A stretch of DNA of 64,000 nt from Vibrio sp. RE88 (GTDB taxonomy: Bacteria; Pseudomonadota; Gammaproteobacteria; Enterobacterales; Vibrionaceae), in the NCBI RefSeq assembly GCF_013113835.1, contig NZ_VTYQ01000006.1:124001-188000 (forward strand), in the 5' to 3' direction. The position numbers were made by a program, and so were the translations under genes. The notes under the pieces are model-generated. The model was not told the DNA's origin and did not search any database. It saw only the letters and a program-made list of their open reading frames with translations. How positions within the stretch are numbered: position 1 is the first letter of the stretch; every line of letters starts with the position of its first letter. Positions 47,427 to 57,533 of this stretch are shown here, piece by piece.

Positions 47427-48719
47427 TTAAGCTTCTTCTGCGACTTTTTCTGTTTCAAAGTTCGCGAATAGCGAGTCAACAATCTCTTTCGAACGCACTG
47501 CCAGGACAGAAAGCAAAGTATCGCTCAGACCGTGTGATGATTCACAGCAGCCTTGAAGGAATACATTCACTTTGCAAGACGCCTGCATTGGTAGACGATA
47601 ATGACGCTCAACCTGCTTGTCCGACATTAGTGGTTCAAGTTTGTTCAACATTTGGTTGAACTGGTCGTAGCGATAGCCAGTAGCAAGGACAACCGCATCG
47701 TAGTCGTGCCAGTTTTGCTCGCTATGAATGCGATCGTTATAACGAAGTGCAATCTTACCTTCTTTCTGCCCTACTTCTTGAATATCGTGACAGCGTAGAT
47801 GTTGGTGCTTGCCTTCGCCAGTCACGCGCTGAAGGTATAGACGCTCATAAATCGCGCTAAGCTCTTCGGTATCGACAACGGAATAGTTTGTGCCATTGAA
47901 GCGAGAAAGGATGGTTTTACGCTCTTCATCAGTGCTCTTGTATACGTGATCCGTGAACTCAGGATCAAAGATCTCGTTTACGAATGCACTGTCATCTGCT
48001 GGGTGTAGAGCAAAATTACGGTTCACTAAGTGAACTTCACCTTCTTCATAACGGTTTGTCAGGTCAACGAAGATCTCGGCAGCACTTTGACCAGCACCGA
48101 CAACCGCAATCTTAGGTGTCTCCGTACCAGCATTAAACTGTTCACGCCACACCTTGTATTTCGATGAATGGATCACTTTCTCATCATTCAAGCCATTAAA
48201 CAGCTCTGGAAGCTTCGGCATACCACCCATACCAATCAGTAGGTTTTTCGCAACACGTACTGTTTGGTTGCCGTTGATATCCGTTGAAACAACGCGAACT
48301 TTGGTAATTTCGCCATCGACTTCAATCGGTTCAATGTCGATAACGCGTTGTCCATAGGTCACGACAGAATCAAACTGGTTTGCAACCCAAGTCAGGTAGT
48401 CATTGAATTCGACGCGTGAAGGGTGCAAAGAGCCCAAGTTAATGAATGAGCTTAAGCGGTCATGTGAATGTAGGTAGTTCACAAAGGAATAAGGGCTGGT
48501 TGGATTGCGCAGCGTCACCAAATCTTTCAGACAAGAAATCTGCATTCGAGTGCCATCTAGCAACATGCCACCATGCCATTCGAAATGAGATTTCTGCTCT
48601 AGGAAGCAGTAGCTTAATTCTTGGTTCTGCGCCGTTTCTTCTAACGCAATCGCAATTGACAGGTTAGCAGGGCCAAAGCCCACGCCAAGCACATCATATT
48701 CCTTAATCTGGTCTGTCAT
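47427..48719 (-). CDS. L-ornithine N5-monooxygenase (siderophore hydroxamate synthesis)
   Basis: 430 aa of the PvdA/SidA/IucD class. FAD site GVGFGPANLSIAIAL (about residues 12-26), substrate region WHGGMLLDGTRMQIS and KDLVTLRNPTSPYSF, NADPH site VVGAGQSAAEI (about 207-217) and DAVVLATGY (about 340). It hydroxylates the side-chain amine of ornithine (or lysine) with NADPH and O2. Ornithine is favoured by the NRPS context. Third gene of the receptor operon, 75 bp after the acyltransferase. Confidence 0.9.
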   Translation of the reverse strand: MTDQIKEYDVLGVGFGPANLSIAIALEETAQNQELSYCFLEQKSHFEWHGGMLLDGTRMQISCLKDLVTLRNPTSPYSFVNYLHSHDRLSSFINLGSLHPSRVEFNDYLTWVANQFDSVVTYGQRVIDIEPIEVDGEITKVRVVSTDINGNQTVRVAKNLLIGMGGMPKLPELFNGLNDEKVIHSSKYKVWREQFNAGTETPKIAVVGAGQSAAEIFVDLTNRYEEGEVHLVNRNFALHPADDSAFVNEIFDPEFTDHVYKSTDEERKTILSRFNGTNYSVVDTEELSAIYERLYLQRVTGEGKHQHLRCHDIQEVGQKEGKIALRYNDRIHSEQNWHDYDAVVLATGYRYDQFNQMLNKLEPLMSDKQVERHYRLPMQASCKVNVFLQGCCESSHGLSDTLLSVLAVRSKEIVDSLFANFETEKVAEEA

Positions 48720-48794
48720 TTTTGTAACCTCATGTTTTTCCGTTGAGCTCTTTGGCTCTCTATCCCCGAGACACCCTAAAACTGGGTCGCGATA

Positions 48795-49763
48795 CTAAAA
48801 GCAATCGCTAAAGAAGGTATCTCTCAACTGACACATTAGAGCTGCCCTCTTATGAGGGAAGTCGAATTCTTTTAATTTGGCGAAACCGAATGTCTGCAGA
48901 TAGCCAATCATCTTGGCGTTATCTGCTCTTGGTTCGCTGACGATTTTCTCTGTCCTTGGATCGGACAGGTAAAGGAAGTGGCATACTGAAGGAAGCCAAG
49001 CGGCCACCTTATGACTGCCGCGGTGATGCTCTTCACCAACAAGCATGTGAATACCGCGATCGTAATCGCCTGCTGCATAATAAGGCGCGATGCGATCTTC
49101 TTTTGTCCAATAAGCTTCAATGTAAGCAAAGGGTTCGTTATTGAGGCATACAATCAAGAGCTGGTTTTTATCATTGACCAACTGCTCTTCCAAATAAGCT
49201 TTATGCTCTTCTAAAGTGCCAGTCTGCTCCCAAAACGCAGCCACTCGTTCACTGTTTTGCCATTTGGAAAACAGCTCAGCATGCTGCTCTGCATCAAGCC
49301 CAACCAGAGACAGCGTCTGCTCTAGTTCTGGAATATAGCGGCTGTATAGCTCACCTTTTTGAGGTCTTGGACGAAGAGGATGGTAGCCATTAGAAGCGAG
49401 AATCTGCTTATGTGGGATAGCGCGACGCTGCTGCTTTAGCCAAAGCTCTGGCAACTGCAGTAAAGCTTCTCGCCAAACCAGACGAATACCTTCACCTGTG
49501 ACATGAGTGATGTCGTTTAACGATGAGAAAGTAAACTCGCCGAGATCAATACAACGAATATCCGTACGGTGCTCAAGCATAAGCACAAAAGCTTGAACCA
49601 CTTCCTTATCGTTGATGGCACTGCTGGTTACACGCCAATAACCACCACTTTCCTTGCTAAGTGTTAACTGACCACTTGGCATCTCAACGCAACATGTATC
49701 CCCTTGTTGCTGAACACTCTGCCCAAAGGGCAGAGTGTTGAGGGTATCACTGTTACCAGTCAT
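48795..49763 (-). CDS. Siderophore hydroxyornithine N-acyltransferase (IucB/AlcB-like GNAT)
   Basis: 322 aa. A variable N-terminal half is followed by a GNAT fold of the RhbD/AlcB/IucB type: SRYIPELEQTLSL, EPFAYIEAYWTKEDRIAPYY, GIHMLVGEEHHRGSHKV and RTEKIVSEPRADNAKM. Such enzymes acetylate the hydroxylamine made by the partner monooxygenase to give the hydroxamate. The chain acylated is probably acetyl. It overlaps the receptor gene by 11 bp. Confidence 0.88.
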   Translation of the reverse strand: MTGNSDTLNTLPFGQSVQQQGDTCCVEMPSGQLTLSKESGGYWRVTSSAINDKEVVQAFVLMLEHRTDIRCIDLGEFTFSSLNDITHVTGEGIRLVWREALLQLPELWLKQQRRAIPHKQILASNGYHPLRPRPQKGELYSRYIPELEQTLSLVGLDAEQHAELFSKWQNSERVAAFWEQTGTLEEHKAYLEEQLVNDKNQLLIVCLNNEPFAYIEAYWTKEDRIAPYYAAGDYDRGIHMLVGEEHHRGSHKVAAWLPSVCHFLYLSDPRTEKIVSEPRADNAKMIGYLQTFGFAKLKEFDFPHKRAALMCQLRDTFFSDCF

Positions 49764-51975
49764 AGCTCACGCTCGCGATAACATTGCGACGATCACCGTA
49801 GAAACAGTTGCTACTGGTACAAGTAGCGATATACTCCTTGTCAAAGATGTTCTTTGCTGCGACTTGGAATTTATAGTCATCAAATCGGTAACTAACTGTT
49901 GCATCGTACAGTGTGTAAGATGGCACTGTATTGGTTTTGTTGTTACCAGCGTATGTATCATCTGTATAGCGGAAGCCTCCACCGATACTCATACCGTCAA
50001 ATGTGCCACCGAAGAATTGATACTTCGCCCAAGCGGACGCCAAACTGTCTGCCACTTGTTGAGGTTGATTACCTATAATAGAAGTGTCCGTATCATCTTT
50101 GATTTCAGAGTCTACATAAGATAGGTTACCGATTAACGTTAAGGCCTGAGTTACATTGGCAACCGCTTCAAGTTCCATACCTCGGTTTCGAATTTCACCC
50201 ACTTGCTTTACTTCAGAGCCATCAACTTGAACAACGTCTTTCTTAGTGGCTTCATAAACAGATACGTTAAAGTAGCCATCAAAGCCTCTCGGCTGAAACT
50301 TAACACCTGCTTCGAAAGCTTCACCACGCTCTGGTTTCGATGCTTGATTGTCGACAGTTTTAACTTGAGGTTCAAATGATTGAGAGTAGTTAGCATATGG
50401 AGTAAAACCATTACTCATAACATAAGCAACGCCTATATTAGATGTCCACTCTTCATACTCTGCTTCATATGTATTGCCTGTCGTTTGATTACTTTGTTTA
50501 TTCGAAGTGTCATCATAACGAACACCAGCCTGTACTACCCAATCATTGAACCGCACTTGATCTTGCAAGTAAAAACCGATCTGTCGATTCTTTGTGATTG
50601 TTGTTTGAAGGTCAGCGTCCGTTAATTGTTGAAGCGATGTTGGATGGAGAAGTACCACATTGCTACTATAACTTGGATTAAAGATATTAAACCTTGGATC
50701 TGCAACAGTACCAACACCCGGGACGGTTAGGGAGCTGTTACCATCAGCGACAGTAGGATCGGCTGCATAATCCTGACTATCTATTTCAATTTGTTGATAA
50801 TCAAAGCCCGCTAGTAAAGTGTGCTCAACATCCCCAGTTTGGAATTGATACACTAAGCGGTTGTCCACATTAAATGCATCAGACTGCCCTTTATCTGTAG
50901 ATGCTCTTCTCACAATCGTTTGTCTTGAGCTCGTGGGATCTAACAGTGGCCCCAATTGATCTACATCCGCTGAATACGCCGCAAAATACATCTGACGAAG
51001 TTCAATATCCATACGACTATAACGAGCAGATTGACCGAAGCTCAAAGCGCTATTGAACTGATGTTCAAACTCATACCCAAAAGAAAGTTGTTCGCGTTCA
51101 AACTTCTCCCAATCGGTGTTACCAACTGCTACATCATCACTAATCTGACCGTTAGGGTTGCTGGTCAATGTACCTTCGACAGGCAAAAACTGTAGATAAG
51201 GGTTGGAATCGTCTTTTTGGTAACTTGTCAGAAATGTAATACTGTTCTTATCGTTAATATTCCACGCTAATGATGGTGCAACTAGAATACGCTCTGCATC
51301 AACATTGTCGACTTTCGTGCCATTCTTACGCCCCATAGCGACAAGACGGAAAGCAACATCTTCATTAAGTTCACGATTGACATCTAGGCTAATCTGAGTC
51401 CTGTCATATGAACCATACTCAACGGATACTTGACCTGAACCACCATCAAACTGAGGGCGTTTGCTGACGGTATTGATGACACCGCCCGGTGGGTTCTGTC
51501 CGTATAAAACTGATGCAGGACCACGAAGGATTTCTACACGTTCTAAACCAAACGGGTCAATCTGCCAACTGTAGAAGCCTGCCGAATATAGGCGTGTGCC
51601 ATCTTGGTAAAGTCCGTTATTCGCTTGTGTAAAACCACGAATAACAAACCAATCTTGCTTGTTGTCATCGCCGTAGAAATTGGTCTGAATGCCTGGGGTG
51701 TACTGAAGAGCATCTGAGATGCTAATTGACGCGCGATCATCCATTTGTTCGCGAGTAACAACCGAAACTGCTCGTGGCGTTTCATGGATTGCTAAATCTG
51801 TTTTGGTTGCTGTACGACTTTTTTGTCCTAGATAACTGAAATCTGGTCCAACGGCACTATCGTGCTCTTGACCTACTACCACTACTGTTTCGTCTTCCGC
51901 TGCGTTAACTACGCCAGCAGACAGAGCGAACGCTACTGCCAAACAAGCCGGGCTCAGCATAAACTGCCGATTCAT
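49753..51975 (-). CDS. TonB-dependent siderophore receptor
   Basis: 740 aa. Signal peptide AVAFALSAGVVNA, TonB box-like ETVVVVG (about residues 29-35), plug domain with RDALQYTPGIQTN-like and GPASVLYGQNPPGGVIN motifs, then a beta-barrel ending in SVSYDW. Similar to FpvA/FhuE-type hydroxamate receptors. A Cys pair (CTSSNC) sits in a late loop. AAGGAG ribosome site. First gene of a three-gene operon controlled by a Fur box; probably imports the ferri-siderophore made by this cluster. Confidence 0.93.
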   Translation of the reverse strand: MNRQFMLSPACLAVAFALSAGVVNAAEDETVVVVGQEHDSAVGPDFSYLGQKSRTATKTDLAIHETPRAVSVVTREQMDDRASISISDALQYTPGIQTNFYGDDNKQDWFVIRGFTQANNGLYQDGTRLYSAGFYSWQIDPFGLERVEILRGPASVLYGQNPPGGVINTVSKRPQFDGGSGQVSVEYGSYDRTQISLDVNRELNEDVAFRLVAMGRKNGTKVDNVDAERILVAPSLAWNINDKNSITFLTSYQKDDSNPYLQFLPVEGTLTSNPNGQISDDVAVGNTDWEKFEREQLSFGYEFEHQFNSALSFGQSARYSRMDIELRQMYFAAYSADVDQLGPLLDPTSSRQTIVRRASTDKGQSDAFNVDNRLVYQFQTGDVEHTLLAGFDYQQIEIDSQDYAADPTVADGNSSLTVPGVGTVADPRFNIFNPSYSSNVVLLHPTSLQQLTDADLQTTITKNRQIGFYLQDQVRFNDWVVQAGVRYDDTSNKQSNQTTGNTYEAEYEEWTSNIGVAYVMSNGFTPYANYSQSFEPQVKTVDNQASKPERGEAFEAGVKFQPRGFDGYFNVSVYEATKKDVVQVDGSEVKQVGEIRNRGMELEAVANVTQALTLIGNLSYVDSEIKDDTDTSIIGNQPQQVADSLASAWAKYQFFGGTFDGMSIGGGFRYTDDTYAGNNKTNTVPSYTLYDATVSYRFDDYKFQVAAKNIFDKEYIATCTSSNCFYGDRRNVIASVSYDW

Positions 51976-52007
51976 GTCTTTCTCCTTAACTCTCGGTTTT
52001 ACCGAAT

Positions 52008-52037
52008 ATTATATTAATAATTATGATAACCATTATC
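52008..52037 (-). promoter_or_regulatory. Fur-box-covered promoter of the receptor operon
   Basis: A Fur-like site at 52019-52037 matches the 19-base Fur consensus at 16 positions by eye. It abuts a perfect -10 element, TATAAT on the minus strand (52008-52013). The pair is 33 bp upstream of the receptor start. Iron-loaded Fur would block transcription. Confidence 0.78.
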
Positions 52038-52112
52038 ATTAGCATTTCGAATGCGAATGGAGTGTAACGAGTTTTATAGAAAAATGGAATCTATAAATTA
52101 GTCGTTATGGAT

Positions 52113-55100
52113 CTATAATGTATTGATTATTAATAAGTGGCGTAATTTCTCGATCAGTGCACTGTCTTGCACTATTCCTAAATGATCCGTATCCAGCACT
52201 TCACTGCTTAACTGAGCGTTAACTTTCGACAATTCCGAACTCAGCAGTTTGTGTCGACCTTCAGGTTGCCCTGCCCAATATGCGGTTGGTTTGGTATTGA
52301 TTTCAGGTAACTGATACTCATGACACAGCGCTCTCATATGCTGCTCTACCGCCCAGCTGTAAAGCATTTGCTGTGCACTTTCAGACAAGTAGTGATCGAA
52401 GTTTTGTGACGCCAGCCAAGATGAGAATACGTTTGGCCATTTATCCGGTGATGATTGGTCAAACCCTGTAAGACAGGTTTGCTTTTGCCCTTCCGATAAC
52501 TTACCTAATAGCAATTCTAGATGCTCAATCAGCTTGGCTTTTGCTTTCGGCGACTCCCATTGGTCTTCAGCAATTTCAGTGCCCGGCACATAGCAGTCCA
52601 GCAACCCGAGGAAAGCGACACTTTCGCCGGCTGCTTCGAGACGAGCTGCGACTTCTTGACAGAGCGCGCCGCCAAGCGACCAACCAATCAATGTGTAAGG
52701 CCCTGATGGCTGTATTTCACGAATAGTCGCGCAATAAGTATCAGCCATTGCGCTAAACGAAGTGTCAAAGCGATTTGGATAGACGAAGCTTTGAGACTGA
52801 ACACCATAAACGGTGCGTTTGCCCGCCAGTGCTTGAGCTAATTTCTGGTAGCCAACCGTTCTGCCTGTCACTGGGTGAATGCAGAATACAGGTGCAATCC
52901 CTTCAACATTAGCATTAAGCTTCTCGATCAATTTGAGGTCAGCTTTGACTGCTATCGCCTCGCCTTTTTGCGATTTAAATGCCGAGTGTATCGATTCAAG
53001 TTTTTCTTGCCATGCATTTGCTTTGGTCTCGATATCTGATTTCGAATAATGACTCGTTGCATATTCAAAATCAGCGCTCAATACACCATCCACAACTTGG
53101 GCATTGATGACCAAAGGTGTCAACATAGTATTATCATCTGCTTGATCACGCGAGTTTGACGACACTGGTTGGCACCAATGAGCAAAACTATTGCCTTGAT
53201 ACTGCCCTAGGTAATTGAATGTTAGCTCCGCCGTTTGCTCTTGAGGCTCATCCTCTAAGTAGCGCATTCCATAGCCAATGCCTGAGTCTTGGCTCAAAAG
53301 TGCCATACGCTTAGCGATATCATCTCGAGAATCTGAGGTATTTAAAGTCATCGGATATAGGCTCGTCATCCAGCCCACCATGCGGCTAAGATCTAAACCG
53401 TCAAAGACAGACTCGTCACGACCATGACTTTCTAGATATACGCTTTGAGTACCTTCGTTACTCCCCATAGTCGCAGATAGTGCAGAGACAAGTTCAACGG
53501 TGATATTTTCAGAACTCAGTAAAGCTGACGTTACTTCTCGGCTTAGCTCAACTTTTAGTGAGCACTTGTTGCCATAAGTTGCTTTAGCGTGTGTATTTTC
53601 TGCGTGGAAAGCTTGTTCATCCCAAACGGCTTTCCTAGCTTTGCCCTGTTCTGTTGATGCCCATTCGTTGAGGCTATCCACCGCCATATCCAGAGAGGTG
53701 TAAACAGGTGGTAACTCAACTGTTTTCATTGACTTTTCGTCACTAGAAAGCGTTTGCTGATAGGCTCGCCATAAATCATCCATAAGGACTCGCCATGAGA
53801 CGCCATCTACAGCTAGGTGATGAATTACAATCATCAAGCGAGATTTCTGCCCCTCGATTTGAGCGTAGCCTGCTTGAATCAGTCGGCCTGCTTCGATATC
53901 AAGGCTTGTTTGCAACTCGTGAGCAAACACTTCGAATGCTTCTAAGCTATTTAGCTGAGTTTTCCATAGAAGGTCATGGGAAACATGTTCAACGTATTGC
54001 TGCTGCCATCTACCCTCATTTTGAGAAAACGACAATCTCAACGCAGGATGGTGCTCTACTAACCCTTTAAGCGCAGTATCCAGTGCTTGAGTATCCATAT
54101 CCTGCTTCAACTCAACACACACATGCTGGTTCCAGTGATTTGGCTGAGCAAAGTTTTGCGCCATGAAATGAACCTGAATTGGCATCAGACCAAACGGTTC
54201 TTTTGGTAACTCTCTTTGCTCTTGCTCAACCGCTGCTTCAAGTACTTGTGCTAACTCGCTCAGTACTGGTGCTTGGAATACTTGCTTTGGAGATACGTTG
54301 AGACCTGCCAGTTTCAATTTGCTCACTAGCTGAAGGCTCAATATAGAGTCCCCACCTAACGCAAAGAAGCTATCTTCTCGGCTGACAGAATTAATACCCA
54401 GTAGCTCTTGCCAAATCTCAGCAAGGAGAGTTTCTTTCTCACCTTCTGGTGGCAAACCTTGCGACAGCTCAGATTTGAGTTCTGGTTCCGGCAGCGCTTT
54501 TCGGTCCACCTTACCTGCTGGAGTTAACGGCAAATCATCTAGCACCACAAGATGCGCTGGAACCATATATTCAGGTAGATGCTCAGCAAGCTCAGATAAT
54601 ATCGAAACGCTATCAGCCTTGTTTGCATCAGCGCCATGCAGATACCCCACAAGGTGAGTCATAGAACCATGACGATGCGCCGCAACCACACATGTCTCGA
54701 CACCGGATATTTGCTGAAGCCTTGATTCGATCTCACCCAGCTCGATTCTGAATCCACGGATTTTTATCTGTTGGTCAACACGGCCAAAATATTCCATCAC
54801 ACCGTCTTCTCGCCAACGAACTAAATCACCAGTGCGATACATACGCTCGCCATTATTGGTAAATGGATCCGGCATAAATCTCTCAGAGGTCATATCCGGC
54901 TTACCCAGATACCCACGTGCGAGGCCGACTTCTTCACCAATGTACAACTCCCCGACTGCGCCTTCGGCAACTTGGTTAAGCAAACCATCTAACACATAAA
55001 GCCTACGAGCCCCAACAGGTTGACCGATAGGTGCATAGGCGCTGGTTAGCTTATCTTGTGAGTAAGCACGCCAGATCATTGGTGTCACCACGGTTTCTGT

Positions 55101-57533
55101 TGGCCCATAGCCGTTGATAATACGTAGCGGATTTACAACAGATTGCAGGCGGTCATAGGTTTCACGGGTAAAGGCTTCACCACCCAAAGTCCAAGAACGT
55201 ACATTCAACTGAGGCTGAGTCGTCTCAATCCAGTCCAATAAAGGACCGACATAACTTGGAGGGAAACAGGCTATCGTAATCCCTTCCTGCTTGAGGACTT
55301 CACAGGTCTTCTCCGCACTCCAGAGTTGCTGATCGCGAATCACCAAGCGAGAACCAAACGCCAAAGGTACTGTCCAGCGCTCTACCGCACCATCAAAACT
55401 GATGGAGGCAAAGTGGAGTTCAACGTCATCTTGCGTCATCCCATATTGAGCTCCAATCGTCTGCACATGCATACTCAGGCCATCATGGGCAATCGCCACA
55501 CCTTTAGGTTTACCCGTCGACCCTGATGTGTAGATGATGTAAGCCAACTGCTCTGGCAAGAGTTCTACTTCTGGCTTGGCTTTTGATAGGCCTTGCCAAT
55601 CTAACGTATCCATATAAAGCGGTGAAACTGAAGCCGCCTGATCCGAATGTGAGAGGACGTGTGAATCAATCTCTTCCCAACGTGAGCTTAATGATTGATC
55701 GCTGATGACCAAGCTCGCAGCAGAATCCTCGATCATGTAAGCCAGTCGGTCGGTCGGATAATCAGGATCAAGTGGTAGAAAGGCTCCACCTGCCTTCATA
55801 ATGGCGATCATCGCTATGATCATATCGTTGCCGCGCTCAAAAAGAACGCCCACAGCTTGATCGCGAACGACACCCTGCTCTACTAACTGGTTCGCCAGCT
55901 GGTTCGATTTTTCTTCCAGCTGTTTAAACGTGACACTTTGCTGGCCGTGCCTTAATGCAATGGCTGACGGTTGCTCAATCCCCTGAAGATCAAACAACTC
56001 AGTGACGGGTTGATAACGCCACTCACCTTCTGGCTGCGACAGTTCCGATAATCTGGCGAGTTGAGACTCATCCAGTGAGTTAAGCGCAGCCAATGGTATA
56101 TTCAGGTTTTGTTCTGCTTTCGAGACCAACAGATTCAGAGTACTAGTAAGCGAAACCATCTTCTCGGGGTCGATACGATCTTTGGCATAGGTCAGCGTTA
56201 CCTGAGTACCCCTCGAAGATTCCAACACATCCAAAGCGACATCAAACAGGGCGAAGTTGCCTTTAAACGCCAACGGCTTTGCCGCCACACCCGGAGCAAA
56301 TTCAACCGACTCGGTTTGATTGACCTGATGGTTAAACAACACTTGAAAGTAAGGCGTTTCACCAACCAATCTTTCCATCAACAATGACGAAACCACACGA
56401 TCAAACGGCAATAGTTGATACTCCTGAATCTCCAGCACTTTGCTGTGAGCTCTAGTCATGATTTGACCAAAGCTCTGATCAGGTTTTACGTCTTGCGCAA
56501 CCACATTAGTGTTTACGAAAAAGCCAATAACGTCAGATACTTCTGGTCGGGCGCGGTTAGCCATTGGCATACCAATGTTGATATCGTTACGTCCTGTCAA
56601 CTTGAACAGCGCAGCCTGCCAAATGGCTAGCCAGAAGCTCGAAGTGGTGACGTTATTTTGCCTTGCAAGGCGTGCAATGCGTTCAGAAACATTACCATCA
56701 AACTTTAGGCTTACCTGCTGTGCTTCTCGACGCTGATTAGGTGCAATATCGCCCGTCCACTCAAACAGTTTTTGCGGCTGCTTCTCACCCAGCTCTTGCT
56801 GCCAGAATTGAAGGTCCTCGTCACCTTTGCCCGCTTTTAGTAGTGCATCCTGCCAGACAGAAAAGTCACTGTACTGGATACTCAATGGCTCTAGAGGCTC
56901 ACCCTGATAGGCGGTGACCAGATCCCGCATGAATAATCCGATAGACCAACCGTCAGACACAATATGGTGCATCACGATGATCACATGGGTTTTGTCTTCA
57001 GATGCACGAATACACGCCATTCGCACTGGCATCTCATGAAGCAAATCAAACGGCTTAGCGATAAATTCCGCTGTCCATTCGCCCAGCTGACTTTCCGTTA
57101 AGTGCCTAGCATCTTTAAGCTCAACGTGAGCAATACAGTGCTGGACAACATGTTGCTTCGGCTCACCTTGGTCCGAAACAACAAAGCGTGTTCTCAAGGC
57201 GTGGTGCTTGCTCATGACCTCAGCAAGCGCCAGTTCCATTTTATCGGCAGATAGGTCACCAGTGAGCTCAAAACCACCACTGATATGGTAAGCACTATTA
57301 CCAGCATCAAGCTGGTAGATGTCCCAAAGTCGTTTCTGTGCCGGAGAAAGAGGCACATCACGCACTTCTTCTGCTGAGACAATCGGTAGCTTTTCAAAAC
57401 TCATTCCTTTGGCGTCAAGCAGAGCGATAAATTTCGCCTGCTCTTGCTCGCCAAGGTTTAGAAAACGTTTTGCTAATGCAAATTTGTCGATTTTTGGTTT
57501 TTGTTGTGCTTTTGAATTTGATTCTTGGGTCAT
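52113..57533 (-). CDS. NRPS, terminal module C-A-T-E-TE (siderophore)
   Basis: 1806 aa. C domain with HHIVSDG (about residue 189), LCL-type by its SPAQKRLW start; A domain with YTSGSTGKPKG (about 661); T domain GGDSI (about 1061); an E-type domain (PIQVHF, HHLAVDG about 1238, LTFNYLGQYQG); thioesterase with GWSLGG (about 1617). By eye the specificity code is DGECWLGVTK, the same as in module 1 of the neighbouring NRPS, so both likely load hydroxyornithine (N5-acyl). The start overlaps the other NRPS gene by 4 bp. It ends the chain and releases the peptide. Confidence 0.92.
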   Translation of the reverse strand: MTQESNSKAQQKPKIDKFALAKRFLNLGEQEQAKFIALLDAKGMSFEKLPIVSAEEVRDVPLSPAQKRLWDIYQLDAGNSAYHISGGFELTGDLSADKMELALAEVMSKHHALRTRFVVSDQGEPKQHVVQHCIAHVELKDARHLTESQLGEWTAEFIAKPFDLLHEMPVRMACIRASEDKTHVIIVMHHIVSDGWSIGLFMRDLVTAYQGEPLEPLSIQYSDFSVWQDALLKAGKGDEDLQFWQQELGEKQPQKLFEWTGDIAPNQRREAQQVSLKFDGNVSERIARLARQNNVTTSSFWLAIWQAALFKLTGRNDINIGMPMANRARPEVSDVIGFFVNTNVVAQDVKPDQSFGQIMTRAHSKVLEIQEYQLLPFDRVVSSLLMERLVGETPYFQVLFNHQVNQTESVEFAPGVAAKPLAFKGNFALFDVALDVLESSRGTQVTLTYAKDRIDPEKMVSLTSTLNLLVSKAEQNLNIPLAALNSLDESQLARLSELSQPEGEWRYQPVTELFDLQGIEQPSAIALRHGQQSVTFKQLEEKSNQLANQLVEQGVVRDQAVGVLFERGNDMIIAMIAIMKAGGAFLPLDPDYPTDRLAYMIEDSAASLVISDQSLSSRWEEIDSHVLSHSDQAASVSPLYMDTLDWQGLSKAKPEVELLPEQLAYIIYTSGSTGKPKGVAIAHDGLSMHVQTIGAQYGMTQDDVELHFASISFDGAVERWTVPLAFGSRLVIRDQQLWSAEKTCEVLKQEGITIACFPPSYVGPLLDWIETTQPQLNVRSWTLGGEAFTRETYDRLQSVVNPLRIINGYGPTETVVTPMIWRAYSQDKLTSAYAPIGQPVGARRLYVLDGLLNQVAEGAVGELYIGEEVGLARGYLGKPDMTSERFMPDPFTNNGERMYRTGDLVRWREDGVMEYFGRVDQQIKIRGFRIELGEIESRLQQISGVETCVVAAHRHGSMTHLVGYLHGADANKADSVSILSELAEHLPEYMVPAHLVVLDDLPLTPAGKVDRKALPEPELKSELSQGLPPEGEKETLLAEIWQELLGINSVSREDSFFALGGDSILSLQLVSKLKLAGLNVSPKQVFQAPVLSELAQVLEAAVEQEQRELPKEPFGLMPIQVHFMAQNFAQPNHWNQHVCVELKQDMDTQALDTALKGLVEHHPALRLSFSQNEGRWQQQYVEHVSHDLLWKTQLNSLEAFEVFAHELQTSLDIEAGRLIQAGYAQIEGQKSRLMIVIHHLAVDGVSWRVLMDDLWRAYQQTLSSDEKSMKTVELPPVYTSLDMAVDSLNEWASTEQGKARKAVWDEQAFHAENTHAKATYGNKCSLKVELSREVTSALLSSENITVELVSALSATMGSNEGTQSVYLESHGRDESVFDGLDLSRMVGWMTSLYPMTLNTSDSRDDIAKRMALLSQDSGIGYGMRYLEDEPQEQTAELTFNYLGQYQGNSFAHWCQPVSSNSRDQADDNTMLTPLVINAQVVDGVLSADFEYATSHYSKSDIETKANAWQEKLESIHSAFKSQKGEAIAVKADLKLIEKLNANVEGIAPVFCIHPVTGRTVGYQKLAQALAGKRTVYGVQSQSFVYPNRFDTSFSAMADTYCATIREIQPSGPYTLIGWSLGGALCQEVAARLEAAGESVAFLGLLDCYVPGTEIAEDQWESPKAKAKLIEHLELLLGKLSEGQKQTCLTGFDQSSPDKWPNVFSSWLASQNFDHYLSESAQQMLYSWAVEQHMRALCHEYQLPEINTKPTAYWAGQPEGRHKLLSSELSKVNAQLSSEVLDTDHLGIVQDSALIEKLRHLLIINTL

